Assembly: GCA_910576335.1 (NCBI GenBank)
Contig: CAJTIU010000020.1
Location: 31,294-95,293 of the forward strand
Reading direction: 5' to 3'
DNA: 64,000 nucleotides
From: Lachnospiraceae bacterium
GTDB taxonomy: Bacteria > Bacillota > Clostridia > Lachnospirales > Lachnospiraceae
Shown here: positions 17,710-25,972 of the stretch, in pieces
Position numbering within the stretch: the stretch's first letter is position 1
How the letters are laid out: the number at the start of each line of letters is the position of its first letter
Made by a program: the position numbers and the translations under genes
Notes under the pieces: model-generated
The model's input: the letters and a program-made list of their open reading frames with translations, nothing else
Told to the model about the DNA's origin: nothing
The model's database searches: none

Positions 17710-18363
17710 ATGAGCAATTTATTTAATCTGGACGGTCCGGTCCTGCAATTTATCAACAAAATTGTATACAGCGTCTATCTGAACATCCTTTGGTTCGTCT
17801 GCTGTATCCCCGTTGTAACAGTCGGTGCATCCACCACTGCACTATTCTATGTGACGTTAAAAATATCAAAAAATGAGGAAGGCAGTATTACAAAAGCTTT
17901 TTTCCACTCCTTCCAGCAAAATCTAAAGCAAGGCACTCTGATATGGCTGCTCCTGCTTGCCCTGGGAATTATCCTGGGCATAGATGGATATATCTTGTAC
18001 CATATGCGGTTTGAAAATGTGTTCTGGACACTCTGCACCGCAGTTTTCTGTGTTGCTGCAGCCGCTTATGCCATTGTCCTGATGTATATCTTTCCGCTTC
18101 TTGCAAGATTTGACAATACGGTTGGCGCCATGTTCAAAAACGCGCTGTTTATCGGCGTCCGTTTTCTGTTCTGTACCGCATTGATGGCAGTTATTTACTT
18201 TGTGATGCTGCTGGTTATAGTCCGCTTCTTTACCCCGGCTGTTATTTTCGGGGAAGGTCTCTGCGCATTGCTATGCTCTTATCTGCTGTCCAACATCCTG
18301 CAGCTCTGCCAGGAGAAGACTGAGGATCATGCAGACGCGGCCTCCGAACTGCTTAATTCTTAA
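17710..18363 (+). CDS. YesL-like (DUF624) membrane protein
   Basis: A 217-residue protein with about five or six membrane helices, beginning NLFNLDGPVLQFINKIVYSVYLNILWF. Proteins of the YesL/DUF624 family are recurrent neighbours of LplABC-type importers and are of unknown biochemical role. It starts 42 bp after the regulator with a CAGGAGG site. The context supports a part in sugar uptake or its sensing. Confidence 0.85.
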   Translation: MSNLFNLDGPVLQFINKIVYSVYLNILWFVCCIPVVTVGASTTALFYVTLKISKNEEGSITKAFFHSFQQNLKQGTLIWLLLLALGIILGIDGYILYHMRFENVFWTLCTAVFCVAAAAYAIVLMYIFPLLARFDNTVGAMFKNALFIGVRFLFCTALMAVIYFVMLLVIVRFFTPAVIFGEGLCALLCSYLLSNILQLCQEKTEDHADAASELLNS

Positions 18364-18431
18364 TCAAGGCAAATATAGTATAGCCGGCCTCCAGGCAATG
18401 ATTTTCAAACTGAGAAGAAAGAAGGGCAAAT

Positions 18432-19178
18432 ATGAGATTCCAAAAAAGAGATTCTTCGGACAAAAATTGTCTGAAGAATCTTCATGGAAAACAGAAAATA
18501 CAGTACATATGGGATTATTATAAACTGCAGGCGGTAGTCTGCCTGATCTGCCTATACATCATTAGTTATACCCTGTACGGTCATTTCTCCAAAAAGGAAA
18601 CTTTACTTTATACTGGTATGGTGAATGTATCCGCAGGGGAACAGCTCACAGCTGAATTGAGCAGCGGTTTCCTGGATTCCATGAATGCTGATACATCCAA
18701 AGAGGAACTGAAGCTCTATACTGGATTGTACCTCACGGATGACCCCGATGATCCCAATCACGAATATACCTATGCATCCCGCATCAAAATAATTGCCTCT
18801 ATTGATGATGAACAGCTGGACATTGTACTCATGAATAAAAGCGCATTTGATGCTTTTTCACAGAATGGATATCTTGCTAATATGGAAGGACTGCTCCAAA
18901 ATCTGGATTTTAAAACCCGGGCCGGGCTGAAACCGTTCCTTGTGACTAATACAGTTATACTGGAAGATAATGCGGATGATATGATGCTGGACCCGTCGCT
19001 GTCATACCAGGCAGTGACGGAAGAATATCCTATGGGACTGCTCATATCGCAGAAGGGGGTTTTTAAAAAGGCCGGTTTTGCGGATGACGTATATCTTGGC
19101 GTGATCAAAAATTCTCCGCGTATGGATATGGCGCTCAAATATATAAAATATCTCTATTCCGAAAACGGACAAGTGTAA
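18432..19178 (+). CDS. Membrane-anchored extracellular protein of unknown function
   Basis: A 248-residue protein with one membrane segment at about residues 32-50 (LQAVVCLICLYIISYTLYG) and a hydrophilic outer region of about 195 residues. The outer region has the flavour of a solute-binding fold (IIASIDDEQLDIVLMNKSAF, GLLISQKGVFKKAG) and ends with repeated-looking amphipathic helices. It is the last gene in the regulator-YesL operon, with AAGAAGGG ahead of its ATG. I do not recognise a named family. It may be an accessory sugar-binding protein for the importer next door, which is inference. Confidence 0.75.
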   Translation: MRFQKRDSSDKNCLKNLHGKQKIQYIWDYYKLQAVVCLICLYIISYTLYGHFSKKETLLYTGMVNVSAGEQLTAELSSGFLDSMNADTSKEELKLYTGLYLTDDPDDPNHEYTYASRIKIIASIDDEQLDIVLMNKSAFDAFSQNGYLANMEGLLQNLDFKTRAGLKPFLVTNTVILEDNADDMMLDPSLSYQAVTEEYPMGLLISQKGVFKKAGFADDVYLGVIKNSPRMDMALKYIKYLYSENGQV

Positions 19179-19225
19179 TGTAAGATTATTATACCGCGCG
19201 CCGGGTTTCATCGGCCGCGAGGATA

Positions 19226-19255
19226 AAATCGGGTTATACTAGTATAACCCGATTT
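19226..19255. repeat. 30-bp perfect palindrome
   Basis: AAATCGGGTTATACT followed directly by its reverse complement. It lies 47 bp after the operon end and could act as a terminator hairpin. The GGTTATACTAGT half resembles the tips of the 167-bp hairpin element at 25770-25936. Confidence 0.85.
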
Positions 19256-19393
19256 GGACTGGCGGATGTATCAACCCTCAAAGTCTGTATATATCCCCCA
19301 CTTTATTTTTTTATTCGCCCTGCAGCTATCATTGTTATAGCCCAGGTCAGCAGCGGTGTACTAGAGCGTATTTGAAAATTGCTTTCTTTTTCA

Positions 19394-19942
19394 TTACAGG
19401 CCTCGGCCTGACAGCCATTGTTCTCTTGTCATATAGCTGGTGTGACCTGTTCTTATTTCATTCAGCAGCGGCACCGGCACTTCATTACAGGTGTGATGGT
19501 AAATAAATCCCAGCTTTTCCTGAACTCTTTTTGACTTACTGTTTCCTTCATAGTAGCCACACCAGACGGTAGTCATACCCAAATCCTCAAAAGCACGCCG
19601 AAGGAGTTCCGCGGCGGCTTCGGGTATATAGCCGCGCCCCCAGAACGGTTTCCCGAGCCAGTACCCCAACTCACATTCATCCTCGCGTTCGGTCATATCC
19701 GTATAACCGTTAAGCTTCAGTTCAACAGCGCCAATTGCTCTATTGGTTTCCCTTTCACAAACCGCATAGCACTCGGCACCTGTAAATACACTTTTTATAA
19801 CTTCAAGGCTTTCCTCCACGTTTTTATGGGGATTCCACCCCGCAACAGGTCCCACATCAGGATCCTTTGCATATTCGTAAAGGCTCTCTGCATCTGCTTC
19901 TGTCCAGTGCCTCAGCACTAATCTTTCTGTCGTTAATGTCAT
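19394..19942 (-). CDS. GNAT acetyltransferase, RimJ/RimL type
   Basis: A 182-residue acetyltransferase of the RimJ/RimL subgroup: ERLVLRHWTEADAESLYEYAKDP at the N-terminus, a central ELGYWLGKPFWGRGYIPEAA acetyl-CoA binding segment and WCGYYEGNSKSKRVQEKLGF near the end, all standard for the family. I choose ATG 19942 with GAGGAGATGGG upstream over an upstream TTG. It is 21 bp downstream of the HD gene. The substrate, a protein N-terminus or small amine, cannot be told. Confidence 0.9.
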   Translation of the reverse strand: MTLTTERLVLRHWTEADAESLYEYAKDPDVGPVAGWNPHKNVEESLEVIKSVFTGAECYAVCERETNRAIGAVELKLNGYTDMTEREDECELGYWLGKPFWGRGYIPEAAAELLRRAFEDLGMTTVWCGYYEGNSKSKRVQEKLGFIYHHTCNEVPVPLLNEIRTGHTSYMTREQWLSGRGL

Positions 19943-19963
19943 AATCCCATCTCCTCTCAATCA

Positions 19964-20452
19964 TTACCGTAAACTCGTATGTCCATAACCAAGATCTCCG
20001 TAAAGATCATTTGTAATGGAATCTGCCGTCACACTGTAGATATCCTTACCCATTTTTTCCTCAAAATGCTCTTTGAGTTTTAAATTACAATCCCATTTTT
20101 CCTGTGGATACGCACCATATCGTCTCTTTACATCACCCATTCTCTCCTCAATATCCATCACCCCCTCTGCCCCGGCAATTGAATCACAAAGCTGGATCAG
20201 CCGGTCATACTCGTCCATATGAACCTTATCCAGGGCATCTCTGATTATTTTTAGCTCCTCCTCCGTAGTATCAAACTTTCCAATATAATCATCTATTATA
20301 TGTCTGTTAAAAGAATGTGTCAAACATATTCTGGCCGCCTCGTCATACCCTAAGGACATCATATACGAATAGCCATCTGATACATGCCCCAGATGCCTTA
20401 CGCCAAATTTCCGGCCAATATCGTGAAGCAGGCCCAGGCAACATATGACCAC
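19964..20452 (-). CDS. HD-domain phosphohydrolase-like protein, probably N-truncated
   Basis: The 162-residue frame begins abruptly at GTG with VICCLGLLHDIGRKFG, which is already the HD metal-binding motif. In complete HD proteins a first metal-ligand histidine lies some 20-40 residues earlier and is missing here, although later HD-type elements (LTHSF, QLCDSIAGAEG) remain. The frame is open only another 30 or so codons upstream and without a good start. I therefore suspect a truncated or decaying gene. A GGGAGG sequence lies immediately before GTG. Confidence 0.6.
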   Translation of the reverse strand: MVICCLGLLHDIGRKFGVRHLGHVSDGYSYMMSLGYDEAARICLTHSFNRHIIDDYIGKFDTTEEELKIIRDALDKVHMDEYDRLIQLCDSIAGAEGVMDIEERMGDVKRRYGAYPQEKWDCNLKLKEHFEEKMGKDIYSVTADSITNDLYGDLGYGHTSLR

Positions 20453-20613
20453 CCTCCCTGATAAGTCATTTTTCCCGCCCTCTCCGGGGGCGGTGAAATA
20501 TCTCCTTTTATTCTGCCAGTCCGAAATACTAATCTCGCACTAATTCCATTATAGAATATCTGCCTGTTAAATAAAACAGTTTCCCATTTTTCACACATAC
20601 TGTGTTATAATGG

Positions 20614-20758
20614 TTACTGTTCACAGGTCAGGAATGCGCTGAACTGCGCATTCCGTAAGAACATGATTCAAGTGTGAGGGGCGGCTTTTGCGTAGCAAAA
20701 CTCGGAATGCCGCCCCGAATCGTTATTATGAGCGGACGGTTAGTCCGTGAATAGTAAC
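20614..20758. repeat. Repeat family B, long copy
   Basis: GTTACTGTTCAC at 20614-20625 pairs with GTGAATAGTAAC at 20747-20758. Nested inside are three hairpins: GGAATGCG/CGCATTCC, GGGGCGGC/GCCGCCCC and CGGAC/GTCCG. A short relative lies at 23466-23526 and a core-only copy at 8294. The element ends 26 bp before the DUF1835 gene start. Confidence 0.75.
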
Positions 20759-20784
20759 TTATAATGCTTTACGAGGTGATTTAT

Positions 20785-21675
20785 ATGATTGAGGTATTAT
20801 TTGGCGAGAGCGAAGCCGGCTCTATGAAGGCTGCAAAAAATAAATTTGTGGCAGGCACTGTAAACGGCCCTGTATCTGTATGGGTGGCAGGGAAAAAGAC
20901 ACCGCCCAGGAAACCTTTTGCCGGCTGGATCGAGGGAACACCGGATGAAGTCATCTGTCTTGGATTCATGATGGATATAGGCAGTATTAAAGAGCCAATG
21001 GACAGCCCATACCGCAAAGAGCTGATCGGCTCCATGTATGCACAAAATCAGTGGGAACAGGATGAAGAGACTATTAAAGAACTAAAAAATGCAGGAGACG
21101 CATATGTAAACGAGTTATACCGGCTGAAAAGATTTCTGGACAGCGGAGAATCTGTCCGGATCTGGTACAGCGACGCCCCCTATTCAAGATGCGGCTTATA
21201 CAGCCTGTGTCATATATTAAAGGACTATGAAAATAAGATATCAGCAGTAAAGCTTCCAGAGTACATAGTCTGGGATACAAATATTGTTTCTTATCAAAGC
21301 TGGAATGAAGTTTCTGCAGAAGAATTTGCCGGATTCTTACCTCATGAAAGATCTCTTTCAAAAGAAGAGGTTCGTATGTACAACACGCTATGGGGTATTC
21401 TGGCTGAAGAAAACAGCCCTCTTCGAGCCATAGTGAATAACAGGCTTCTCAGTGTTCCGGAAGATTTCTACGATTTTCTAATCTGGGAAAGGCTGACCAG
21501 TGCGCCATTAAAAGAAGCCCGGCTGATTGGAGACATTCTCGGCCAGTCACAGCTCGGCGTCGGGGACTGGTGGTATGCCCGGAGAATTGAACATTATATC
21601 AGACAGGGAAAAATCCGCGTTGTTGAAGATTCAAAGAGCACATATGCGCGGACAATATGCCTGAACACAATATAA
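20785..21675 (+). CDS. DUF1835/DUF3658-type protein
   Basis: A 296-residue soluble protein starting MIEVLFGESEAGSMK, with RIWYSDAPYSRCGLYSLCHIL about 120 residues in and a C-terminal part LLSVPEDFYDFLIWERL ... IGDILGQSQLGVGDWWYARRI. This pairing fits the DUF1835 plus DUF3658 family found in Firmicutes, whose function is not established. The ATG at 20785 is chosen because GAGGTGAT lies seven bases before it; the upstream ATG at 20764 has no site. It appears monocistronic. Confidence 0.78.
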   Translation: MIEVLFGESEAGSMKAAKNKFVAGTVNGPVSVWVAGKKTPPRKPFAGWIEGTPDEVICLGFMMDIGSIKEPMDSPYRKELIGSMYAQNQWEQDEETIKELKNAGDAYVNELYRLKRFLDSGESVRIWYSDAPYSRCGLYSLCHILKDYENKISAVKLPEYIVWDTNIVSYQSWNEVSAEEFAGFLPHERSLSKEEVRMYNTLWGILAEENSPLRAIVNNRLLSVPEDFYDFLIWERLTSAPLKEARLIGDILGQSQLGVGDWWYARRIEHYIRQGKIRVVEDSKSTYARTICLNTI

Positions 21676-21718
21676 GACCGGAACTTCCGAAAGCATCAGG
21701 GGGCTAAAATCCCCCTGG

Positions 21719-21976
21719 TCAAAACTCCCCATCCTTCTCATCTAGATCCTCATCCTCTTTCTCCTGCCGGCCTTCCAGAAACCCCTTCTTCACCCCGACA
21801 ACAATCATAATCACCGCAGCAGCCACAAATACAATCATAGAAATAATTATAATAATCTTCTCATTGCCCACGCCATTCGGCAAGCCTTTAAAAAGGCCAT
21901 ACGCTGTATGAAGCAGATAAAGGCCCGCCAGGACATAAATTGTATACCGGAACCGGTTTCTTGAATTATCATCCAT
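21719..21976 (-). CDS. Small membrane protein of unknown function
   Basis: An 85-residue protein with two membrane segments (YTIYVLAGLYLLHTAYGLF and IIIIISMIVFVAAAVIMIVV) and a very acidic C-terminal tail (EDEDLDEKDGEF). ATG at 21976 has AAAGGAG upstream. A longer frame into repeat copy 4 is accidental. The gene lies directly downstream of rpiB on the same strand with the repeat between them. No family is recognised. Confidence 0.7.
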   Translation of the reverse strand: MDDNSRNRFRYTIYVLAGLYLLHTAYGLFKGLPNGVGNEKIIIIISMIVFVAAAVIMIVVGVKKGFLEGRQEKEDEDLDEKDGEF

Positions 21977-21991
21977 ACTGTTCTCCTTTTG

Positions 21992-22065
21992 GGGACGGGG
22001 CATTTTTAAAAATGCCCCGTCCCAGATTAAAAATGACCTGTCCCTTTTTAGCAGGGCCTGTCCTC
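21992..22065. repeat. Palindromic repeat family A, copy 4 with degenerate half copy
   Basis: A 32-bp perfect palindrome (21992-22023) with the family core is followed by a degraded second unit with ATGACCTGTCCC and GGGCCTGTCC. The last rpiB codons (EDRPC-stop) lie in this degraded unit. Copy 5 has the same tandem arrangement. Confidence 0.85.
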
Positions 22066-22494
22066 TATTGCCATAATCATATCTACCCTTGTCTGGTGTC
22101 TTCCGCCCATGAATTCTGCATTCAGCCACTCATCAATGATCATCTTCGCCATCTCAATGCCTATCACACGAGCCCCGAATGCCAGGACGTTCGTATTATT
22201 GTGCTGTCTTGAAAGCTTTGCGGAATAGGGCTCGGAACACACGACTGCCCTTACTCCTTTCACCTTATTTGCCGCAAGGGAGATTCCCACGCCTGTACCG
22301 CAGATCAAGATTCCAAGATCCACTTCTCTAGACACAACCGCGCGTCCGACCTTTTCACCATACTCTGGGTAATTGCAGCTCACTGGTTCATCTGTTCCGT
22401 AGTTTACAACCTCAATCCCCTTTTCCTTCAGATATGTTACAACATCATTTTTCATCTCTATCGCTGCATGGTCATTTCCAATACCTATTCTCAT
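22048..22494 (-). CDS. rpiB: Ribose-5-phosphate isomerase B
   Basis: RpiB interconverts ribose-5-phosphate and ribulose-5-phosphate. The 148-residue protein has the RpiB/LacAB pattern: MRIGIGNDHAA at the N-terminus, GTDEPVSCNYPEYG, and the active-site segment LGILICGTGVGISLAANKVKG with the catalytic cysteine. Then SRQHNNTNVLAFGARVIG follows. ATG at 22494 has AAAGGAG upstream. The C-terminal residues EDRPC come from repeat-related sequence. It is divergent from a HAD phosphatase gene. Confidence 0.95.
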   Translation of the reverse strand: MRIGIGNDHAAIEMKNDVVTYLKEKGIEVVNYGTDEPVSCNYPEYGEKVGRAVVSREVDLGILICGTGVGISLAANKVKGVRAVVCSEPYSAKLSRQHNNTNVLAFGARVIGIEMAKMIIDEWLNAEFMGGRHQTRVDMIMAIEDRPC

Positions 22495-22603
22495 ATTATT
22501 TCTCCTTTTTTTTATTTCCTTTTTATATTATAATAGGTAAGTATACGAAGTGCAACCCGGCATTGCAAAAAGATTTAGATGAAAAACGAAAGGAGATTAA
22601 TTC

Positions 22604-23386
22604 ATGATAAAATATATTGCAAGCGACCTTGACGGTACATTACTGCAGGGCGGTGCCCAGATGCCTGACCCGGCAATTTTTGACCTCATCCTGGAATTAA
22701 AAAAGAAAGGGATCTTGTTTGTTGCTGCCAGCGGGCGCCCTTACAAGAACCTCCGCCTTCTATTTGAGCCGGTAAAGGATGACATTGCCTATGTGGCGGA
22801 GAATGGCTCGCTGTGCGTCTACAAGGATGAGGTTATTGCAAAAGGACACATCGAACGGGAGCTAGGGCTTTCCATAATAGAGGCCGGCAAAAAATACGAA
22901 GGCTGCCGCCCGCTCCTGTCCTGCGAGACAGATATTTTCACCGACTCCACAGACGAAGCGTATATAAAACATGTACGAGAGGTGCTTCACTATGATCTTA
23001 AAACCGTTCCCGATCTCCTCGAGATACAGAATCCTTTCCTTAAGCTCGCGATGTGCGACTTTAAAGGCACTGACGCGATCGGAGAATATTTTAAAAAACT
23101 CTTTTCTTCTGAGATTAAGATTGTAACCTCCGGCAATATCTGGATAGACTTTATTGCCCCGGACGCAAATAAGGGGTCTTCCCTAGAAGCCCTTCTGAAG
23201 CGCCTCCACATCTCACCAGAAGACGGGATCGCATTCGGGGATCAGTACAATGATGTGGAGATGTTAGAACTTGCAGGCACCAGCTATGCGATGTCAAATG
23301 CAGCGCCCGGAATTGCATACTATGCGGATTATGTAACCGCCTCCGTACCAGAAGTCCTCGAAGACGTGCTGTCCCAGCTCATTTAA
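22604..23386 (+). CDS. HAD-superfamily Cof-type sugar phosphatase
   Basis: A 260-residue Cof/YidA-type hydrolase. Motif I is SDLDGTLLQG at about residues 7-16, motif II ASGRP, motif III lysine in DANKGSSLEALL and motif IV FGDQYNDVEMLELAG. The cap domain between residues 85 and 180 fits subclass IIB. Such proteins dephosphorylate sugar phosphates or flavin precursors; the substrate is not clear. GAAAGGAGAT precedes the ATG. Confidence 0.92.
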   Translation: MIKYIASDLDGTLLQGGAQMPDPAIFDLILELKKKGILFVAASGRPYKNLRLLFEPVKDDIAYVAENGSLCVYKDEVIAKGHIERELGLSIIEAGKKYEGCRPLLSCETDIFTDSTDEAYIKHVREVLHYDLKTVPDLLEIQNPFLKLAMCDFKGTDAIGEYFKKLFSSEIKIVTSGNIWIDFIAPDANKGSSLEALLKRLHISPEDGIAFGDQYNDVEMLELAGTSYAMSNAAPGIAYYADYVTASVPEVLEDVLSQLI

Positions 23387-23465
23387 AAGTCGCTTTCAGA
23401 GAGAAGCAGATGCTGGAAGCCGCCATTCTACCGGCCTGGATGCCGTGCAGCGGGGTGTACGGCCC

Positions 23466-23526
23466 GTTGCTATTCACGGCTCAGTAATGCGATGAACTGC
23501 GCATTCCTAACTCCGTGAATAATAAC
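23466..23526. repeat. Repeat family B, short copy
   Basis: GTTGCTATTCACGG pairs with CCGTGAATAATAAC as the outer stem, and AATGCG/CGCATT forms the inner hairpin. It sits between the HAD gene and the zinc-ribbon gene. Confidence 0.75.
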
Positions 23527-23624
23527 CTCCAGCTTCAAATAATTTGACGAAACATGAAAAAAGTAATAAAATGGATGCATATATGTTATAGAAGAATATC
23601 TATGGAACTGTAGGGAGGATGTTT

Positions 23625-24800
23625 ATGAAATGTCAGTTTTGTAATTCAGAGATTCCGGACGATGCCATGTTTTGTCCGGAATGCGGAAAAGGACAGGAAA
23701 AACCACTGGACACATCTCCGGCAGGTTTCTGCCCGAAATGCGGATGCCCGCTTGAGGCCGGCAGTCTCTTTTGTCCGGAATGCGGCGCCCGGACAGATGC
23801 CGGGCCGGAAATGCCAAAGTCCGAAGCTCAGTCTGCACCATTTCAGGCGGCAGACACTAACCAGCAGAATGTATCTCCGGGAACGATTCCCCCGGCGCCA
23901 GGGATCCCGCAGCCCAAAGGAAAAGGTCATATTGTGATTCTTGTATTCCTCTTGGTTGCCTTTGCCATCGTCGCATTGGTTGTATATGGAATCAAATCGG
24001 TCTTCTTTCCATCAGAAGAGCCAGACACACCGAATATCGCACTGATTGAAGACTATCTGGATGATACCACGGATCCTCAGCCCGCAAGCGGCAGTGAAGA
24101 CAACTCAGAAGTAGATTTATCAGATGTTGACTACAATCTGCTAGAAAATAGCGATCTGACCATGGAGGGTATGGTGAAGACTGCTAAGAGCGGAGGCAAG
24201 GTTCTCCAGTGGAAGAACGAACTGACTTTTTACGGTCAGAATGAATCTGGCGAAAGGATCCTGATGGAGGATGCCACCAGCGCATACATTGACAGCTCCA
24301 TTCTTCCGGATGGATTCCTGGATACGGTCAGCGCAAACAATCATATTTCCATCAAAGGCAGTCTGCATTTCAGCGGAAATGACCTGTACATATCTCCGAT
24401 CTATGTATATGATTCTGATGGAAATGATATGGTTGCGGCATTCCTTGATACGAAGTCAAAGGCTGCTGGCAGGGCGAACTCCAGTTCCGGCTCTGGCAGG
24501 AATTCTGATTATGTACTTCCCCAAAGCAACTCCCGCCTTCTTGGCAAATCAGACATCTCCGGGCTGAGCCTGCAGGAGATTAATTATGCAAAAAATGAGA
24601 TCTATGCACGGCACGGACGCCTGTTCAAGTCTGACGAGCTGCAGACCTACTTTAACAGCAAGAGCTGGTACAATGGAACCATTAGTCCAGGCTCATTTAG
24701 TGAAAGCCTTCTTTCCGATGTAGAAAAGAAAAACGTAGAATATTTAAGTGATATCGAATTCGGCATGTCTCCTGGCGGATACCAGTTAGATGCACATTAA
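23625..24800 (+). CDS. Zinc-ribbon, membrane-anchored YARHG-domain protein
   Basis: A 391-residue protein with two N-terminal zinc ribbons (CQFCNSEI ... CPECGKG and CPKCGCPL ... CPECGAR), a proline-rich linker, one membrane segment near residue 105-125 (IVILVFLLVAFAIVALVVYG), an outer region, and a C-terminal YARHG domain (KNEIYARHGRLFKSDELQTYFNSKSWY). YARHG is an extracellular domain in Firmicutes of uncertain role linked to the cell wall. ATG at 23625 is preferred because GGGAGG lies correctly upstream; the ATG six bases earlier overlaps that site. It heads a run of envelope genes. Confidence 0.88.
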   Translation: MKCQFCNSEIPDDAMFCPECGKGQEKPLDTSPAGFCPKCGCPLEAGSLFCPECGARTDAGPEMPKSEAQSAPFQAADTNQQNVSPGTIPPAPGIPQPKGKGHIVILVFLLVAFAIVALVVYGIKSVFFPSEEPDTPNIALIEDYLDDTTDPQPASGSEDNSEVDLSDVDYNLLENSDLTMEGMVKTAKSGGKVLQWKNELTFYGQNESGERILMEDATSAYIDSSILPDGFLDTVSANNHISIKGSLHFSGNDLYISPIYVYDSDGNDMVAAFLDTKSKAAGRANSSSGSGRNSDYVLPQSNSRLLGKSDISGLSLQEINYAKNEIYARHGRLFKSDELQTYFNSKSWYNGTISPGSFSESLLSDVEKKNVEYLSDIEFGMSPGGYQLDAH

Positions 24801-24811
24801 GGATTATAGAC

Positions 24812-25762
24812 ATGATGACAAAACAAATCGTACTACCGATAACCAGGAAAAGACCAGTATTATGGGTCATACTGCCCCTGCTCTGCGTCCTGCTTCTAGC
24901 AGGCTGTCAGGGCAGGGCCGATGAGCCCGAAAAGGAAAAAGCAGAAAAAAAGCAAGAAGAGAAAGAAGTTCTCGTAATCTCCAGTCCCGAGATTGAGACC
25001 AAAGAAACTGAAGACCCGGATGAAAAACCCTCAGCTCAGAAAGAAACTCCGGCAGATTCAGCGCAGCCGGACAAGTCAGCGCAGGCGGATAGGGCTTCAG
25101 AAGAGATAGCGAATAAGCCCGAAAAAAAGGGAATTCTCATTGCCCTTGACCCGGGACACCAAAGTCCAGATGTAGATATGAGCGCTTCTGAGCCCAATGC
25201 TCCCGGATCCGATGTAATGAAGATGAAGGCCACAGGGGGGACAAGCGGCCGCTTCACAGGTATCCCGGAATATCAGCTGAATCTCGACATTGCACTCGCA
25301 GTGCGCGACAAGCTGACAGCCCAGGGGTACGATGTAATCATGACCCGGGAGGACAATGATACTGCCATCAGCAATGCGGAGCGGGCATCCCTCGCAAATG
25401 AGAAAGGAGCTGACATTTCTGTTAGGATTCATGCCAACGGAAGTGAGGATTCCAGTTCTAACGGAGCCCTGACACTGATTGGATCCGCGCAGAACCCTTA
25501 TGTAGGCCATCTGTATGATGACAGCACACGCCTCGCGAATTCTATTCTGGATGCTTATTGCAGCTCAACTGGCATGCAGAATCTGGGAATCCAGACAAAT
25601 GATACCATGACCGGTATCAACTGGAGCAAGATTCCGGTCGTAATCCTGGAGATGGGTTTCATGACTAATGAACAAGACGACAACAATATGGCGGATGAAT
25701 CCTACCGCGAAAAAATGGCAGAAGGAATCACAGCCGGAATTAATGCCTATTATGGACATTAA
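24812..25762 (+). CDS. N-acetylmuramoyl-L-alanine amidase lipoprotein (Amidase_3)
   Basis: Amidase_3 enzymes split the bond between muramic acid and the peptide stem of peptidoglycan. This 316-residue protein has a lipobox at Cys32 (CVLLLAGCQG), an acidic, low-complexity linker to about residue 105 and a catalytic domain with zinc ligands in LDPGHQ (His116), Glu153 and ISVRIHANG (His207), plus catalytic Glu280 in VVILEMGFMTN. It therefore acts outside, tethered to the membrane. It follows the zinc-ribbon gene by 11 bp and may be cotranscribed. Confidence 0.95.
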   Translation: MMTKQIVLPITRKRPVLWVILPLLCVLLLAGCQGRADEPEKEKAEKKQEEKEVLVISSPEIETKETEDPDEKPSAQKETPADSAQPDKSAQADRASEEIANKPEKKGILIALDPGHQSPDVDMSASEPNAPGSDVMKMKATGGTSGRFTGIPEYQLNLDIALAVRDKLTAQGYDVIMTREDNDTAISNAERASLANEKGADISVRIHANGSEDSSSNGALTLIGSAQNPYVGHLYDDSTRLANSILDAYCSSTGMQNLGIQTNDTMTGINWSKIPVVILEMGFMTNEQDDNNMADESYREKMAEGITAGINAYYGH

Positions 25763-25769
25763 ATCAAAT

Positions 25770-25936
25770 ACTAGTATAATCCATACTAATTACCGATACG
25801 TTTCACGCAGAATAAATTTTCAGCCTGCAAGGCGGAGGAACGAGGCGCAGCGGTGGCTGCGCCGATTGACGACAACGCGGCAGATGGAAATTTAGACAAG
25901 TGAAACGTACGGTTAATTAGTGTGGGTTATGCTAGT
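25770..25936. repeat. 167-bp imperfect long-hairpin element
   Basis: The first 37 or so bases (ACTAGTATAATCCATACTAA and on) are mirrored by the last 37 as an imperfect inverted repeat with about six mismatches. Inside are a second arm pair (AAATTTTCAGCCTGC with GCGGCAGATGGAAATTT) and a central GGCGCAGCGGTGGCTGCGCC hairpin. The whole would fold into one long stem. It resembles a miniature inverted-repeat element or a structured RNA. No clear target-site duplication is seen. Confidence 0.75.
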
Positions 25937-25972
25937 GTATCCGCATCATTCACAAATCAGGGGAGTATCAAT

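Noticed and set aside
20398..20598. 66-codon frame overlapping the HD gene start
   Set aside because: It reads the HD region out of frame and matches nothing; the HD frame carries the recognisable motif.
25770..25936. CRISPR or tandem-repeat array
   Set aside because: The repeats are inverted and nested, not regularly spaced direct repeats.
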